Of a stretch of 64,000 bases of DNA, positions 1-10,107 are shown piece by piece. Below the pieces are notes generated by a model, which saw only the letters and a program-made list of their open reading frames with translations, did no database searches and had not been told where the DNA came from. Source of the stretch: Bryobacteraceae bacterium (GTDB taxonomy: Bacteria; Acidobacteriota; Terriglobia; Bryobacterales; Bryobacteraceae). Position 1 is the first letter of the stretch, and each line of letters begins with the position of its first letter. The translations under genes and the position numbers were made by a program. The DNA lies in NCBI GenBank assembly GCA_019752335.1, contig JAIEMJ010000031.1, positions 141,210-205,209 of the forward strand. The letters are read 5' to 3'.

Positions 1-280
1 GGCCGTGGACGCCGTGGGCAAGAAGATTCAGACCATCGAAAGCCTGACGGCCAACGGCAAGACGCACCCGATCGTCCCGGCCTTCCACAACAACGACGCC
101 CAGCAGTGCGGCTACTGCACCCCGGGCTTCGTGATGGCGGCCAAGGGCTTCCTGGACCGCAATCCCAACCCCACCTACGAGCAGGTGAAAGACGGGCTCG
201 GTGGCAATCTCTGCCGTTGCGGCACCTACGTCGGCGTGCGCCAAGCGGTGCTCGAAGCGGCGAAGAAGTTGAAGGCGTAA
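1..280 (+). CDS. Molybdenum hydroxylase, [2Fe-2S] subunit (partial, 5' end outside window)
   Basis: This is the C-terminal part of the small iron-sulphur subunit of a xanthine dehydrogenase/aldehyde oxidoreductase-type enzyme; the N-terminal ferredoxin-like domain lies left of the window. What is visible is the helical second [2Fe-2S] domain: QQCGYCTPGFVM supplies the first Cys pair (C-x2-C) and NLCRCGTY the second (C-x-C), the arrangement expected for this family. The subunit carries electrons from the molybdenum centre to the FAD subunit. The open frame begins at base 2, so the GTG at base 5 is internal and not the start. The stop is 10 bp before the molybdenum-subunit gene, whose ribosome-binding site ggagga sits in the gap, so the three subunits are an operon. 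The substrate cannot be told from this fragment. Confidence 0.93.
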   Translation, partial: AVDAVGKKIQTIESLTANGKTHPIVPAFHNNDAQQCGYCTPGFVMAAKGFLDRNPNPTYEQVKDGLGGNLCRCGTYVGVRQAVLEAAKKLKA

Positions 281-290
281 GGAGGAAAAC

Positions 291-2438
291 ATGGCAAATT
301 ACTCATGGCCCGAAATGAAATCCCGCAAGGTGATTGGCCAACGCCTGTCACGCTTGGACGGCATTGAAAAATCCAGTGGCAAAGCGAAGTACACGTCGGA
401 CCTGATGCCCAACGGCTTGCTGCACGCCGTGTTGCTCAGCTCACCGCACGCGCACGCCATCGTCCGTTCCATCGATACGTCCGAGGCGGAGAAGATGCCC
501 GGCGTGAAGAGTGTGCGCGTGGTCGCCAAGGCCGGCACGGAAGTGCAATGGGCCGGCGCCGAGATCGCCTACGTCGCCGCCACCAGCGAACCCCAAGCCC
601 GCGACGCCGCCCGCGCCATCAAGGTGAACTACGAAGTGCTGCCCCACTTTGTGAAGGAAGACCAGATCACCCGCGCCGGTAACCGCGCCAAGGCGGCCGG
701 CGAACAAGTCACCGGAGACGTCGATCAAGGCTTCAAGGACGCTGCGGTCACCACCGAAGGCGAGTACGCCATCCCCGTCATTACCCACTGCTGCCTGGAG
801 CCGCATGGACAGATGATCGAGTGGAAGGGCGAGCAGATCAACTACTACCCGTCCACGCAAAACGTCTCCGGCATCGGCGGCGACCTCGCCCGCAGCCTGA
901 ACGTGCCCGCCTCCCAGATCAAGGTCCACATGGACCACATCGGCGGCGGCTTCGGCGCGAAGTTCCCCTCCGACAACTGGGGCAAAGAGTGCGCCAACAT
1001 GTCGAAGGACGCGGGCGGCGCCCCGGTCCGTATGTACCTGGACCGCGCGCAAGAGCTCACCATCGCGGGCGTGCGGCCTTCGCACTTCGCCAAGATCAAG
1101 CTCGGCGCGAAGGCCGACGGCACGCTCACCGCGTGGGAGTCGACGTCCTGGTCCACTGGTGGCTTCACCGGCGGCGGCATGGCTCCGTTGCCGTACGTCT
1201 TCACCAATATGCCGAACAAGCGGCTGAACCACACCGCCGTATCCATCAACGGCGGCGGCGCCCGCGCCTGGCGCGCGCCGAACCATCCGCAGGCCAGCTT
1301 CCTCACTTGCGCGGCGCTCGAAGATATCGCCGCCAAGCTGAACCTGGATCCGATTGAGGTCTTCTCGAAGAACGTCCAGTTCACCCCGCGTGCCGAAACC
1401 TACATCCGGCAATTGAAGCGCGCCGCGGTGATGATCGATTGGCAGAAGAATTGGCACCCCCGCGGGAAAGGCGCTTCCGGCAACCTGAAGCGCGGGCTCG
1501 GCATCGGCATCGCCACCTGGGGCGGCCTGGGCCACGCCTCGCGCTGCCTCGCGAAGATCAACGCCGACGGCACCGTCGAAGTGATGATGGGCACGCAGGA
1601 CCTCGGCACCGGCACGCGCACCTGCATCTCGCAGGTGGTTTCCGAAACGCTCGGCGTACCCATGAATATGGTGGTGGTCCGCATCGGCGACAATTCTTAC
1701 CCGGCCTCCGGCGCGTCCGGCGGCTCCACGACGATTGGCGGCATCAGCGCCTCCTCGCGCAAAGCCGCGGCCGAAGCGCTCGACCAACTGCTGGACCTCG
1801 TGGCCCCGCAACTGGGGGTCCCCAAGGACCAGTTGCAGGCTGTCGATTCGCGCATCTTCGTCAAGGGCAATCCCGACAAGGCGATCAGTTGGAAGGCCGC
1901 TTGCCAGAAGCTTGGTCCCAAGTCGATTGAAGCTACCGGCGAGAACAACCCGAAGCAGCCCGGCGGCCTGATCAATCAGGGCGTTGGTGGCATTCAGATG
2001 GCCGACGTCACGGTTGACATCGAGACGGGCGTGGTCCGCATGAACAAGATGGTGGCCGTGCAGGATTGCGGCCTCATCGTCAATCCCAAGCTCGCCGAAA
2101 GCCAGGTGAACGGTGCTTGCATTATGAGCATCTGCGCCGCGCTGATGGAAGAGCGCGTGATGGACAACGTTACGGGCCGCGTGTTGAACGCCGACATGGA
2201 GTTCTACAAGCTGGCCGGCATTAAGGATATCGGCGAGATCCAAGTGGAGATGGAGATCGACGAAGTGAATGACAAGCGCGGCGTGATCGGGCTCGGCGAG
2301 CCCTGCGCCGTAGGCGGCGTCGCCGCGATCGCGAACGCGGTGGCGAACGCCATTGGCGTTCGCGTCCCCTCCGTACCCGTCACCCCGGACCGGGTGCTCA
2401 GCGCCCTCTACGGCAATCGCATGGAAAGGTTGGCTTAA
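291..2438 (+). CDS. Molybdenum hydroxylase, molybdopterin-binding large subunit
   Basis: This 715-residue protein is the catalytic Mo-cofactor subunit of a xanthine dehydrogenase-family enzyme. It begins with the a/b hammerhead region (RLDGIEKSSGKAKYTSD, about residues 18-35) and carries the usual cofactor-contact motifs in order: EPHGQMIEW near residue 170, GGGFGAKF near 218, GTQDLGTGTR near 433, and GLGEPCAVGG near 667. In this family the Glu of the last motif is the catalytic base beside the molybdenum. ATG 291 is preceded by ggaggaaaac, a strong ribosome-binding site. No signal peptide is evident at the N terminus. It is flanked by the 2Fe-2S and FAD subunits, so the product is a complete three-subunit oxidase/dehydrogenase. 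The substrate (aldehyde, purine or aromatic acyl-CoA) is not resolved. Confidence 0.95.
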   Translation: MANYSWPEMKSRKVIGQRLSRLDGIEKSSGKAKYTSDLMPNGLLHAVLLSSPHAHAIVRSIDTSEAEKMPGVKSVRVVAKAGTEVQWAGAEIAYVAATSEPQARDAARAIKVNYEVLPHFVKEDQITRAGNRAKAAGEQVTGDVDQGFKDAAVTTEGEYAIPVITHCCLEPHGQMIEWKGEQINYYPSTQNVSGIGGDLARSLNVPASQIKVHMDHIGGGFGAKFPSDNWGKECANMSKDAGGAPVRMYLDRAQELTIAGVRPSHFAKIKLGAKADGTLTAWESTSWSTGGFTGGGMAPLPYVFTNMPNKRLNHTAVSINGGGARAWRAPNHPQASFLTCAALEDIAAKLNLDPIEVFSKNVQFTPRAETYIRQLKRAAVMIDWQKNWHPRGKGASGNLKRGLGIGIATWGGLGHASRCLAKINADGTVEVMMGTQDLGTGTRTCISQVVSETLGVPMNMVVVRIGDNSYPASGASGGSTTIGGISASSRKAAAEALDQLLDLVAPQLGVPKDQLQAVDSRIFVKGNPDKAISWKAACQKLGPKSIEATGENNPKQPGGLINQGVGGIQMADVTVDIETGVVRMNKMVAVQDCGLIVNPKLAESQVNGACIMSICAALMEERVMDNVTGRVLNADMEFYKLAGIKDIGEIQVEMEIDEVNDKRGVIGLGEPCAVGGVAAIANAVANAIGVRVPSVPVTPDRVLSALYGNRMERLA

Positions 2439-2443
2439 GCAAA

Positions 2444-3424
2444 ATGCAGAACTTCGAATACGCGAATCCCGGCACGGTGGCGGAAGCCACCGGCCTGCTC
2501 GGAGCAACCTGGAGCGACGCCGCGATTTTGGCCGGCGGCACGGACTTGCTCAGCCTGATGAAGGATTACCGGATGTCGCCCAAGCGCGTCGTCAACATCA
2601 AGTCCATCAAGGGGCTCGATAAGGTGGCGAAGGCCGGTGGCATGCTCAGCGTGGGCGCCGCCGTCACCATCGATGACCTGATGGAGCATCCGGCCGTCCG
2701 CTCCGAGTATCCGTCGCTCATGCAAGCGGCCCACGGCATCACCTCGCCGCAGATCCGTAACATGGGCACCCTCGGCGGCGACCTTTGCCAGCGGCCTCGC
2801 TGCTGGTACTTCCGCAACGGCTACGGCTTGCTCGGCATGCAGAATGGCAAAAGCCTGATCGATGCCGGCGAGAATCGCTACCATGCGATCTTCCCGCAGG
2901 GCGCGGCCAAGTTCGTCTCGGCTTCTTCCTTCGCCCCGGCGCTCATCGCGCTCGGCGCGAAGCTCAAGATTGCCGGCAAGTCAGGCAATCGCGAAGCGGA
3001 CTTAGCCAGCTTCTTCGTGGCGCCGAAGTCCGAAGCGGAGCGCGAAATCGCTTTGCAGCCCGGCGAAATCGTCACCGAGATCCTCATCCCTTCGGCCGGC
3101 GGCTCTAAGAACGCCACGTACGAAGTGCGCCATAAGGACGCTCTCGATTGGCCGCTCGCCACGGCCTCTGTCGTCGTCAAGATGAACGGCAGTTCTGTGG
3201 CCTCGGCCAAAATCGTGATGGGCCACGTCGGACCTACGCCCGTGTCAGCCGACAAGGCCGCCGCGTGGCTGGCCGGTAAGTCGATCACGGCGGAGGCGGC
3301 GGAGGCCGCGGGCAAAGCCGCCGTGGAAGGGGCCATGCCGCTCAGCCAGAATGCGTACAAGGTGCAGTTGGCCAAGGTCGCGGTAAAGCGCGCCCTGATG
3401 ATGGCCGCCGGCCTCAGCGTCTAG
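2444..3424 (+). CDS. Molybdenum hydroxylase, FAD-binding subunit
   Basis: This 326-residue protein has the FAD_binding_5 fold and CO dehydrogenase flavoprotein-type C-terminal domain of xanthine dehydrogenase-family M subunits. The FAD pyrophosphate loop ILAGGTDLL lies at about residues 28-36 and the second FAD motif GTLGGDLCQRPRCWYFRNG at 108-126. The QRPRC-x-YFR signature resembles PaoB/YagS-like subunits, which bind an extra [4Fe-4S] cluster through four cysteines. Only two cysteines are present in this stretch here, so the extra cluster is probably absent or differently bound. The gene starts 5 bp after the Mo-subunit stop and ends the operon, followed by a hairpin terminator. Confidence 0.93.
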   Translation: MQNFEYANPGTVAEATGLLGATWSDAAILAGGTDLLSLMKDYRMSPKRVVNIKSIKGLDKVAKAGGMLSVGAAVTIDDLMEHPAVRSEYPSLMQAAHGITSPQIRNMGTLGGDLCQRPRCWYFRNGYGLLGMQNGKSLIDAGENRYHAIFPQGAAKFVSASSFAPALIALGAKLKIAGKSGNREADLASFFVAPKSEAEREIALQPGEIVTEILIPSAGGSKNATYEVRHKDALDWPLATASVVVKMNGSSVASAKIVMGHVGPTPVSADKAAAWLAGKSITAEAAEAAGKAAVEGAMPLSQNAYKVQLAKVAVKRALMMAAGLSV

Positions 3425-3444
3425 AATTGGCTTTGTTTTGTCAG

Positions 3445-3475
3445 AAGGGCCGGGCTCATGCCCGGCCTTTCGTTT
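3445..3475 (+). terminator. Rho-independent-like terminator after the molybdenum hydroxylase operon
   Basis: The sequence ggccgggc-tcat-gcccggcc (3448-3467) is a perfect 8-bp inverted repeat with a 4-base loop. A G-T and two A-T pairs extend the stem, and the 3' side runs into tttcgttt. It lies 20 bp after the FAD-subunit stop and just before the ribosome-binding site of the next gene. Confidence 0.75.
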
Positions 3476-3489
3476 GAAGGAGATCCAAG

Positions 3490-3717
3490 ATGGAACGCGC
3501 AGGAATCGCCCGCATCGACCAAGACGACGACCGTTGCCTCAACCTCTGCTGGAAGGGCATGTACATCGACTCCGAATGGGACCCCACCGTCCAACACGGC
3601 AACGACCGCCTCTTCTGGTGCCACAAAACCCAGAACCCCCTCGGCCCGGACAACAAAGCCGTGGACGAGTACGACTGTAACGACACCCGCAAATGCTACA
3701 CGCCGCTCATAGGCTGA
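3490..3717 (+). CDS. Small Cys-rich hypothetical protein
   Basis: This 75-residue protein is not one I recognise. The start ATG 3490 is preceded by aaggagatccaag, a good ribosome-binding site. The product is acidic and has five cysteines (DRCLNLC near residues 15-20, FWC near 43, YDCNDTRKCY near 62-70), plus several His, Asp and Trp residues. Paired C-x3-C and C-x5-C spacings make metal or Fe-S binding plausible, but that is inference. There is no signal peptide or membrane segment. It follows the molybdenum hydroxylase operon in the same direction behind a terminator hairpin, so it may be expressed partly by read-through or from its own promoter. Other possibilities are a small chaperone-like or redox protein. 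Confidence 0.7.
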   Translation: MERAGIARIDQDDDRCLNLCWKGMYIDSEWDPTVQHGNDRLFWCHKTQNPLGPDNKAVDEYDCNDTRKCYTPLIG

Positions 3718-3742
3718 TTGCGGCCGTGGGATTAAGTGTCCG

Positions 3743-3954
3743 TCAGAGATCCTCGGGACGAAGACCAGTATCTTTTCCGATCTTTGATAATGCCGCCGGA
3801 CCTATTTCTTCGCCGTCGTGAAAACAGAAGGTGAAGTTCGGCCAGCCACCACGTTGGAGCTTACGGTGCGATCCGACTTGTTCTTGAACGTCCAGCCGAT
3901 TCGTTGCATGGCTGCATACACTCTGCGTGCCTTCGTCGCCCTCCAGGTGCTCAC
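3743..3954 (-). pseudogene. hicA: HicA-type mRNA interferase toxin, frameshifted
   Basis: The gene overlaps the hicB stop by 4 bp (GTGA at 3954-3951). From GTG 3954 the frame encodes a HicA-like N terminus (TKARRVYAAMQRIGWTFKNK). The conserved HicA core with the catalytic His, GSHRKLQRGGW, and the C-terminal helix GPAALSKIGKDTGL then continue in a different frame. The two frames join at about 3873-3880, where one base appears to be missing; 212 bp spans start to stop and one extra base would give a standard 70-residue HicA. Known HicA proteins are dsRBD-fold RNases. As read, the toxin is broken. A sequencing or assembly error is the main alternative. Confidence 0.8.
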
Positions 3955-4166
3955 GCGGCGAATAGTACCCGCAGCGGCTGCGGAACTTCATCGCCGCTTT
4001 CCACCATGTCGGCGAGGACTTGCAACGCGATTGCCTTGACTTTCCGGATAGCTGCGGCTTTAGTAGCGCCGTAAGCCATGACCCCGGGATGATCAGGGAC
4101 GGAAGCTGGGATTCTCCCATCCTCTTCCTGTTCGACTACGACTCGAATTGGATCTATGGTCACCAT
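3951..4166 (-). CDS. hicB: HicB-family antitoxin
   Basis: This protein of about 71 residues matches the short HicB form that has only the partial RNase H-like domain: an N-terminal strand pair (IRVVVEQEEDGRIPASVPDHPG), then VMAYGATKAAAIRKVKAIALQVLADMVE. It should bind and neutralise HicA. ATG 4166 is chosen because gaaggag lies just upstream; a TTG at 4193 would add nine residues. Its stop overlaps the start of the broken hicA gene, so here the order is antitoxin before toxin. No separate DNA-binding domain is visible, so autoregulation would need another protein or the HicA-HicB complex. Confidence 0.82.
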   Translation of the reverse strand: MVTIDPIRVVVEQEEDGRIPASVPDHPGVMAYGATKAAAIRKVKAIALQVLADMVESGDEVPQPLRVLFAA

Positions 4167-4210
4167 GGCTCCTTCATTCGAGCGGAATGCCAACCGTAGC
4201 GAAGCAAGGC

Positions 4211-5618
<1,408 letters not shown>

Positions 5619-5629
<11 letters not shown>

Positions 5630-8198
5630 AGGAAAACTCGTTCGCATTCAGTAACGCCAGCGCGACATCGCTCAAGGCCCTCACTTCCGGAGTCACCTCG
5701 GAGGGATGCAGATTCGCCTCATAGGCGGACTCGCTCTCTTCCTGCTGGAACGAGAAGCTCTCGCCCGTCAGTTCGCTCGTGATCCGGTGGATGAGCGGCT
5801 TCCGGGGCGGGGGCTTCGGCGCCGGATGCTGACGATGCCACGCGAGCGAGCGCGCGTACAAGTTACGCGCTTCTGTTAATTCGCTGGCCTCCGGATCCCG
5901 TGCGTAGGCGAGTTCGAAAGTCCGCCGGATGCCGTCCGGCGACTCCTTGGCGGCACGGGCCGCCAGCGCCAATGCGGCATCGTGCGCGAACTGGCCGTTG
6001 AACAAAGTGAAGCTCTGCGTGGGCACCGTCGAGGCGACGCGGCGCTCGCAGGCCAAGTCCAGGCTCGGGCCATTGAAGACGTCGATGAACGGATCGATCA
6101 GGCTGCGTTGCTGAAACAGATAAACGCTGCGGCGATTGCGCTCCCGGCGCAGGGCCGAAGGGTGATACGGCGGCGCCAGCGAACCCATGCGATGCCGGGG
6201 CTGGCTGGCGACGTCCTCGCTGATCTGCGGAAACGTCCCCGGGCCGCCCGCGTCGAAGCTGAGTTCGCCGGCCGCGGCCAGGATGTTGTCGCGTAGCGCC
6301 TCGGCTTCCAGGCGCCGCGGCGAGAAGTAAGAGAGCAGCAGGTTATCCGGGTCCTGCTTGGCGACTAAGGCGGCATCCACGGGAGCCGGTCCGCGCTGAT
6401 ACGCTCGCGACAGCAGGATCTGGCGGTGGAGTTGCTTCACGCTCCAACCGCGTTCGATGAAGCTCCGCGCCAGCCAGTCGAGTAGCTCCGGATGTGTGGG
6501 CTTCTTGCCCATCTTGCCGAAGTTACTGGCGTCGCCGGCCAAGCCTTGGCCGAAGTGATACTGCCAGACGCGGTTCACCATCACGCGCGCGGTGAGCGGA
6601 TTCTCCGGATGCGCGATCCAATTCGCCAGGGCTGACCGGCGGCCCTCCACGGTTTCTGGAATGTCCACCGCGCGGTAGCCGCCCACGATCTCCGGCGCAC
6701 TCAGCACGCCCGGCGTCACTGCCTCGGCCGGTGACTGGACGTTGCCACCGGGCAGAATTCTTACTCCCGCCGGCACGTATTTGGCTCTGGCCGCATAGCG
6801 CAGCGCGGGGCCGCCATCCGTCTCGCCGTCGCGGGGTCCACTGCTCACCGCGAACGCCTTGGGCGCGAAGCGATCCAAGGACTCCTTGTAAATCTGCGCA
6901 TGCTTCTGAAATAGCTTGTACTCTTCAAACTGCAGCGGCTCCAAGCCGGCGCCCGTATTCATGGCCTGCGCCAACTCGCCTTTCGGCAGATCTTCTTCGC
7001 GTGCGACGCCGTGCTTCTTCAGCAGATTCTGCACCGCGAGCTTACGATAGTCCGCCATGCGGGCCAGCGCCTTGGCGTGCGTGGCGGCCAACGCCTTCTT
7101 CTCCGCTTCGCGGCCCTGTACCAGTTCGGACGGGAGAAACGGCAAGGCGGGCCGGGCGAACTCGGTGCTCGCGAAGACCGCCTGCATGCGGTAGTAGTCG
7201 CGCGTCGGCAGGGGATCGAACTTATGGTCGTGGCAGCGCGCACAGCCCAGGGTAAGGCCGAGGAAAGTCGACGCCGTGGCGTGGGTGACGTCGTCCAAAA
7301 ACATCTGGCGCGTGACGGCCTCCACCGACATCGCCGTATGCTCCCAAGGGCCGCCGCGCAGGAAGCCGGTGGCGATCAGCGCTTCCGCGTCGCCCGGATA
7401 GAGCTCATCGCCCGCGATCTGTTCCCGCACGAAACGGTCATAGGGTTTGTCGGCGTTGAAGCTGCGAATCACGTAGTCGCGATAGCGCCAGGCGTTGGGC
7501 CGCTCAAAGTCGTTGGAGTAACCGCCGGAGTCGGCGTAGCGGGCGACGTCGAGCCAATGGCGGCCCCAGCGCTCACCGTAGCGTGGTGAGGCCAGCAAAC
7601 GGTCCACCAGCTTTTCCCATGCCTGTGGGCTCTGGTCCGCGACGAAGGCCTTCACCTCTTCGTGCGTCGCGCGCAGACCCGTCAGGTCCACCGTGACGCG
7701 CTGAATCAAGGTGCGTCGATCCGCTTTACTGGCCGGAGCCATGCCGCGTTCGCGCAGTTTTGCGTCGATGAAGCCATCGATGGTCATCGGGCTGGCGAAG
7801 CGCCGCAAGGGCTGGAAGGCCCACAGGTCGGCTTCGGCGTAAGTCCACTTGGCCGGCCCCTCCGCTTTCCAGGGAGCACCGGCGTCGATCCACTCGCGAA
7901 AGGCATGCCGCACTGCTGGGCTCAGTTTTTGCTTTTCGCCACCCGGGGGCATCTGCAAACCGTCGACGCCTTCAATCATCCGCAGCAGTAGGCTCTCGCT
8001 GGCCTTTCCCGGCACAACGGCGGCGCCGCGCTTCCCGCCCTTCAGCAGGCTCTCGCGCGTCCGCAGGTCCAAGCCGGAAAGGGCCAGCGCTGCTCCGTGG
8101 CAACCTTGGCAATCACGCTTCAGCGACGGCAACACGGTCTCGGTAAACGGATCCTGCGCCAGCGCCACGGTGGCCACGAGCAGATACAGCTTCGTCAT
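5619..8198 (-). CDS. PSD1 / planctomycete cytochrome c domain protein (DUF1549-DUF1553)
   Basis: This 859-residue exported protein has an N-terminal signal peptide (MTKLYLLVATVALAQ) and then a planctomycete-type cytochrome c domain with a haem-attachment motif CQGCH near residue 33. DUF1549 follows, with a second CxxCH (CARCHDHKFDP) near residue 320. DUF1553 forms the C-terminal half, with motifs such as RVMVNRVWQYHFG and QRSLIDPF. The family is presumed to act as periplasmic redox or carbohydrate-related enzymes, but no reaction is established. It is first in an operon with the DUF1501 gene and runs divergently from the MarR gene, so the shared 80-bp intergenic region may control both. Confidence 0.92.
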
Positions 8199-8244
8199 CG
8201 CCCCCTCATTCTATGTCAAACGCACTAATTCCACATCCTGAATC

Positions 8245-8260
8245 GATTGACGAATCAATC
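8245..8260. promoter_or_regulatory. Palindromic operator candidate and possible promoter between PSD1 and marR genes
   Basis: The 16-bp sequence gattga-cgaa-tcaatc is a perfect 6-bp inverted repeat in the 80-bp gap between divergent genes, a typical size and place for a MarR-family operator. TTGACG (8247-8252) inside it and TAGGCT (8270-8275), separated by 17 bp, could form a plus-strand promoter whose start point would fall at or next to the GTG at 8282. Binding and promoter activity are inferred. Confidence 0.45.
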
Positions 8261-8281
8261 AATGCAAGTTAGGCTTTAAGG

Positions 8282-8782
8282 GTGCCTGCCGCCGCTGAAA
8301 GCCTGCTCCTCCAAGAGATCCGGCAAACCAAACCTTTCCGCACGCCCTCGCAGGAAGCTGCCGTTGCTCTGATGCGTACCGCTGATCTCATTCAGCGCAA
8401 CTACAGCCGCCTCGTCGAGCCCCGCGGACTCACCGTGCAACAGTACAACGTCCTGCGCATTCTGCGCGGCGCCGGCCAAACCGGCCTGCCCACGCTCGAC
8501 ATCGGCGAGCGGATGATCGAGCAGACGCCTGGCATCACGCGCTTGCTGGACCGGTTGGAGGCCAAGAAGATGGTCCGCCGCCAGCGCAGCACGCAGGATC
8601 GCCGCCAAGTCTTCTGCTGGATTACGCCCGCTGGCCTGAAACTCCTGGCCGAGATCGATGCTCCGATCGAGCAGACCGGCGAAGCGGTCTTCGCCAAGCT
8701 CGACGAGGCTGAGATCCGCGCGCTGATCGCCAAATTGGAGCGCTTGCGCCAGACGCTCCATACTTTGTTGACCGCCGGGTAA
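8282..8782 (+). CDS. MarR-family transcriptional regulator
   Basis: The 166-residue protein has the MarR winged-helix layout. An N-terminal dimerisation helix precedes LTVQQYNVLRILRGAG; the recognition region is IGERMIEQTPGITRLLDRLEAKK, and the wing is RRQRSTQDRRQVFCWITPAG. The C-terminal helices (IRALIAKLERLRQTLHTLL) complete the dimer interface. The start is GTG 8282; no clear ribosome-binding site precedes it, only aagg abutting the codon, so the mRNA may be leaderless. A palindrome 22 bp upstream suggests autoregulation and possible control of the divergent PSD1/DUF1501 operon. The ligand is unknown. Confidence 0.9.
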   Translation: MPAAAESLLLQEIRQTKPFRTPSQEAAVALMRTADLIQRNYSRLVEPRGLTVQQYNVLRILRGAGQTGLPTLDIGERMIEQTPGITRLLDRLEAKKMVRRQRSTQDRRQVFCWITPAGLKLLAEIDAPIEQTGEAVFAKLDEAEIRALIAKLERLRQTLHTLLTAG

Positions 8783-8806
8783 GGGCGCGGGCGCTACAGT
8801 AGAAGC

Positions 8807-9094
8807 ATGCTGGCCTGCTCCCTGCTGCTTGCCCTCCTCTTTCAGGACCCGAAGCCCAAAATCGACGACCCGACGACGGTGCGGCTGCCCGATGGCAAGC
8901 TGCAGTCCGAGGAGATTTTGAAGGCGGAACACAAGCGTAGCCTGAAGGACGCGCAGGAATTGGTGCGCCTGTCGCAGGAAGTGCAGCAGGAACTGGAGCA
9001 GCAGGAGCATCATGTCCTGTCGATCGGCATGCTGAAGAAGCTCGACGAAGTGGAAAAGCTCGCTCGCAAGCTACGCGGACGAGTAAAGCGTTAA
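8807..9094 (+). CDS. Small exported coiled-coil protein, unknown function
   Basis: This 95-residue protein starts with a short hydrophobic leader (MLACSLLLALLF) and continues with a highly charged, Glu/Lys/Gln-rich helical stretch (about residues 45-95) likely to form a coiled coil. I do not recognise the family. It begins 24 bp after the marR stop and is followed after 12 bp by another small gene, so the three may be co-transcribed. Whether the leader is cleaved or serves as an anchor is unclear. Confidence 0.65.
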   Translation: MLACSLLLALLFQDPKPKIDDPTTVRLPDGKLQSEEILKAEHKRSLKDAQELVRLSQEVQQELEQQEHHVLSIGMLKKLDEVEKLARKLRGRVKR

Positions 9095-9106
9095 CATAGA
9101 GGGGAC

Positions 9107-9538
9107 ATGTTCTTTCGCCGCGAAAAACCCGCCGTCCACACCTTCGACAGCCGCCTGGGAGACCTGCGCGGGAAAGGCTTTTCCGTCGCGCCCAAGGGCG
9201 CGGGGACGGCGGTGGCGTTGCGCGATGGCTGCGCCGCAGTACTGAAAGATGCGGGCGCGACCGTCGAGATCGAGAAGACCGGCGTGTTGATCGGCAACGC
9301 CATTGGCGTGCTGACGCACGGTGGCTACCAGGTCTATTTTGAGACGTCCGCCGGAGAACGCCGCGCGGGCACGGCGGCGCAATTGAAGGCCCTGCACGCC
9401 TTCGACGAAGACCTTCGCGAAGCCCTTGGACTCACCAGCCTCTACAACGAAGGGCTCGGCACCACCAACGGCCGGCACCTGTATGACCGCGTCCGCGATC
9501 GTGACCAAGGCAAGAAGCCCGTCTTCTCCGTTCGCTAA
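9107..9538 (+). CDS. Conserved-looking hypothetical protein
   Basis: This 143-residue protein starts at ATG 9107 behind agagggga, a good ribosome-binding site. It has no signal peptide or membrane segment. The central part (DGCAAVLKDAGATVEIEKTGVL followed by GVLTHGGYQVYFET) alternates short strands and helices, and the C terminus is basic (DRVRDRDQGKK). I cannot assign a family. It ends only 2 bp from the stop of the convergent matrixin-like gene, leaving no room for separate terminators. Confidence 0.7.
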   Translation: MFFRREKPAVHTFDSRLGDLRGKGFSVAPKGAGTAVALRDGCAAVLKDAGATVEIEKTGVLIGNAIGVLTHGGYQVYFETSAGERRAGTAAQLKALHAFDEDLREALGLTSLYNEGLGTTNGRHLYDRVRDRDQGKKPVFSVR

Positions 9539-9540
9539 GT

Positions 9541-10107
9541 TTAAGGCAGCAACGCCGTTAACTGGCGCAGATCGCCTTCGGTGATGGCGGACTGCTGCGC
9601 GAAATCGGCCCGCGTCTTCAGCTTGCGGCGGTAGCGCTGGAAGTACTCGGCGAGGTCGCCGCCGTATTGGAAGCTGTACATGATGTCGGCGAAATTGCGC
9701 GTATGCCGCAGACCCAAGCCGTGGCCGGCTTCGTGCAGCACCGTCAGGTAGACCATCACGTCGCGCAGGAGCGGATCGTCGACGTTGCGGCCCACGGGCC
9801 GGATCGCCAGGCGCACGCCGGGCTTGCCGCTGATCATCACCGGCTCGGCTTCACCGTACTGGCCGCCGAACTTCGAGGCCCAGATCACCTGCATGCGCGC
9901 GGACAAGGGATCTTCGACGCGGCGGACCTTCAGCTTGCCGTTGGCGGCGCGCTGCCAGGCTTCCAGGGCGTAGACGGCGAGTTGATCATCGCCCTCAAAG
10001 CAGCCGGAATCGAGCATGGCTTGCTTGGTGCATGGCGCGATGTAGTAAGGCAGGTCTTGCGGCTCATTTGCCAAAGCGAAACTGACGGCGAGCAGCCAGA
10101 AGGTCAT
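9541..10107 (-). CDS. Matrixin-like zinc metalloprotease, exported
   Basis: The 188-residue protein has a signal peptide ([15 protein letters not shown]) and the extended zinc-binding motif [11 protein letters not shown] (about residues 125-135), the HExxHxxGxxH signature of metzincins. A downstream ADIMYSF has the Met expected in the Met-turn. The size fits a minimal matrixin domain, without propeptide or accessory domains. ATG 10107 overlaps the cysE stop by 4 bp (ATGA), so it is translationally coupled to cysE. The substrate is unknown. The upstream open frame to 10473 is a shadow of cysE and was excluded. Confidence 0.85.
   Translation of the reverse strand: MTFWLLAVSFALANEPQDLPYYIAPCTKQAMLDSGCFEGDDQLAVYALEAWQRAANGKLKVRRVEDPLSARMQVIWASKFGGQYGEAEPVMISGKPGVRLAIRPVGRNVDDPLLRDVMVYLTVLHEAGHGLGLRHTRNFADIMYSFQYGGDLAEYFQRYRRKLKTRADFAQQSAITEGDLRQLTALLP

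Noticed and set aside
441..2507. 688-aa minus-strand frame opposite the molybdenum subunit
   Set aside because: It is the antisense shadow of a well-supported Mo-subunit gene; it has Arg/His/Ala-rich composition and no domain motifs.
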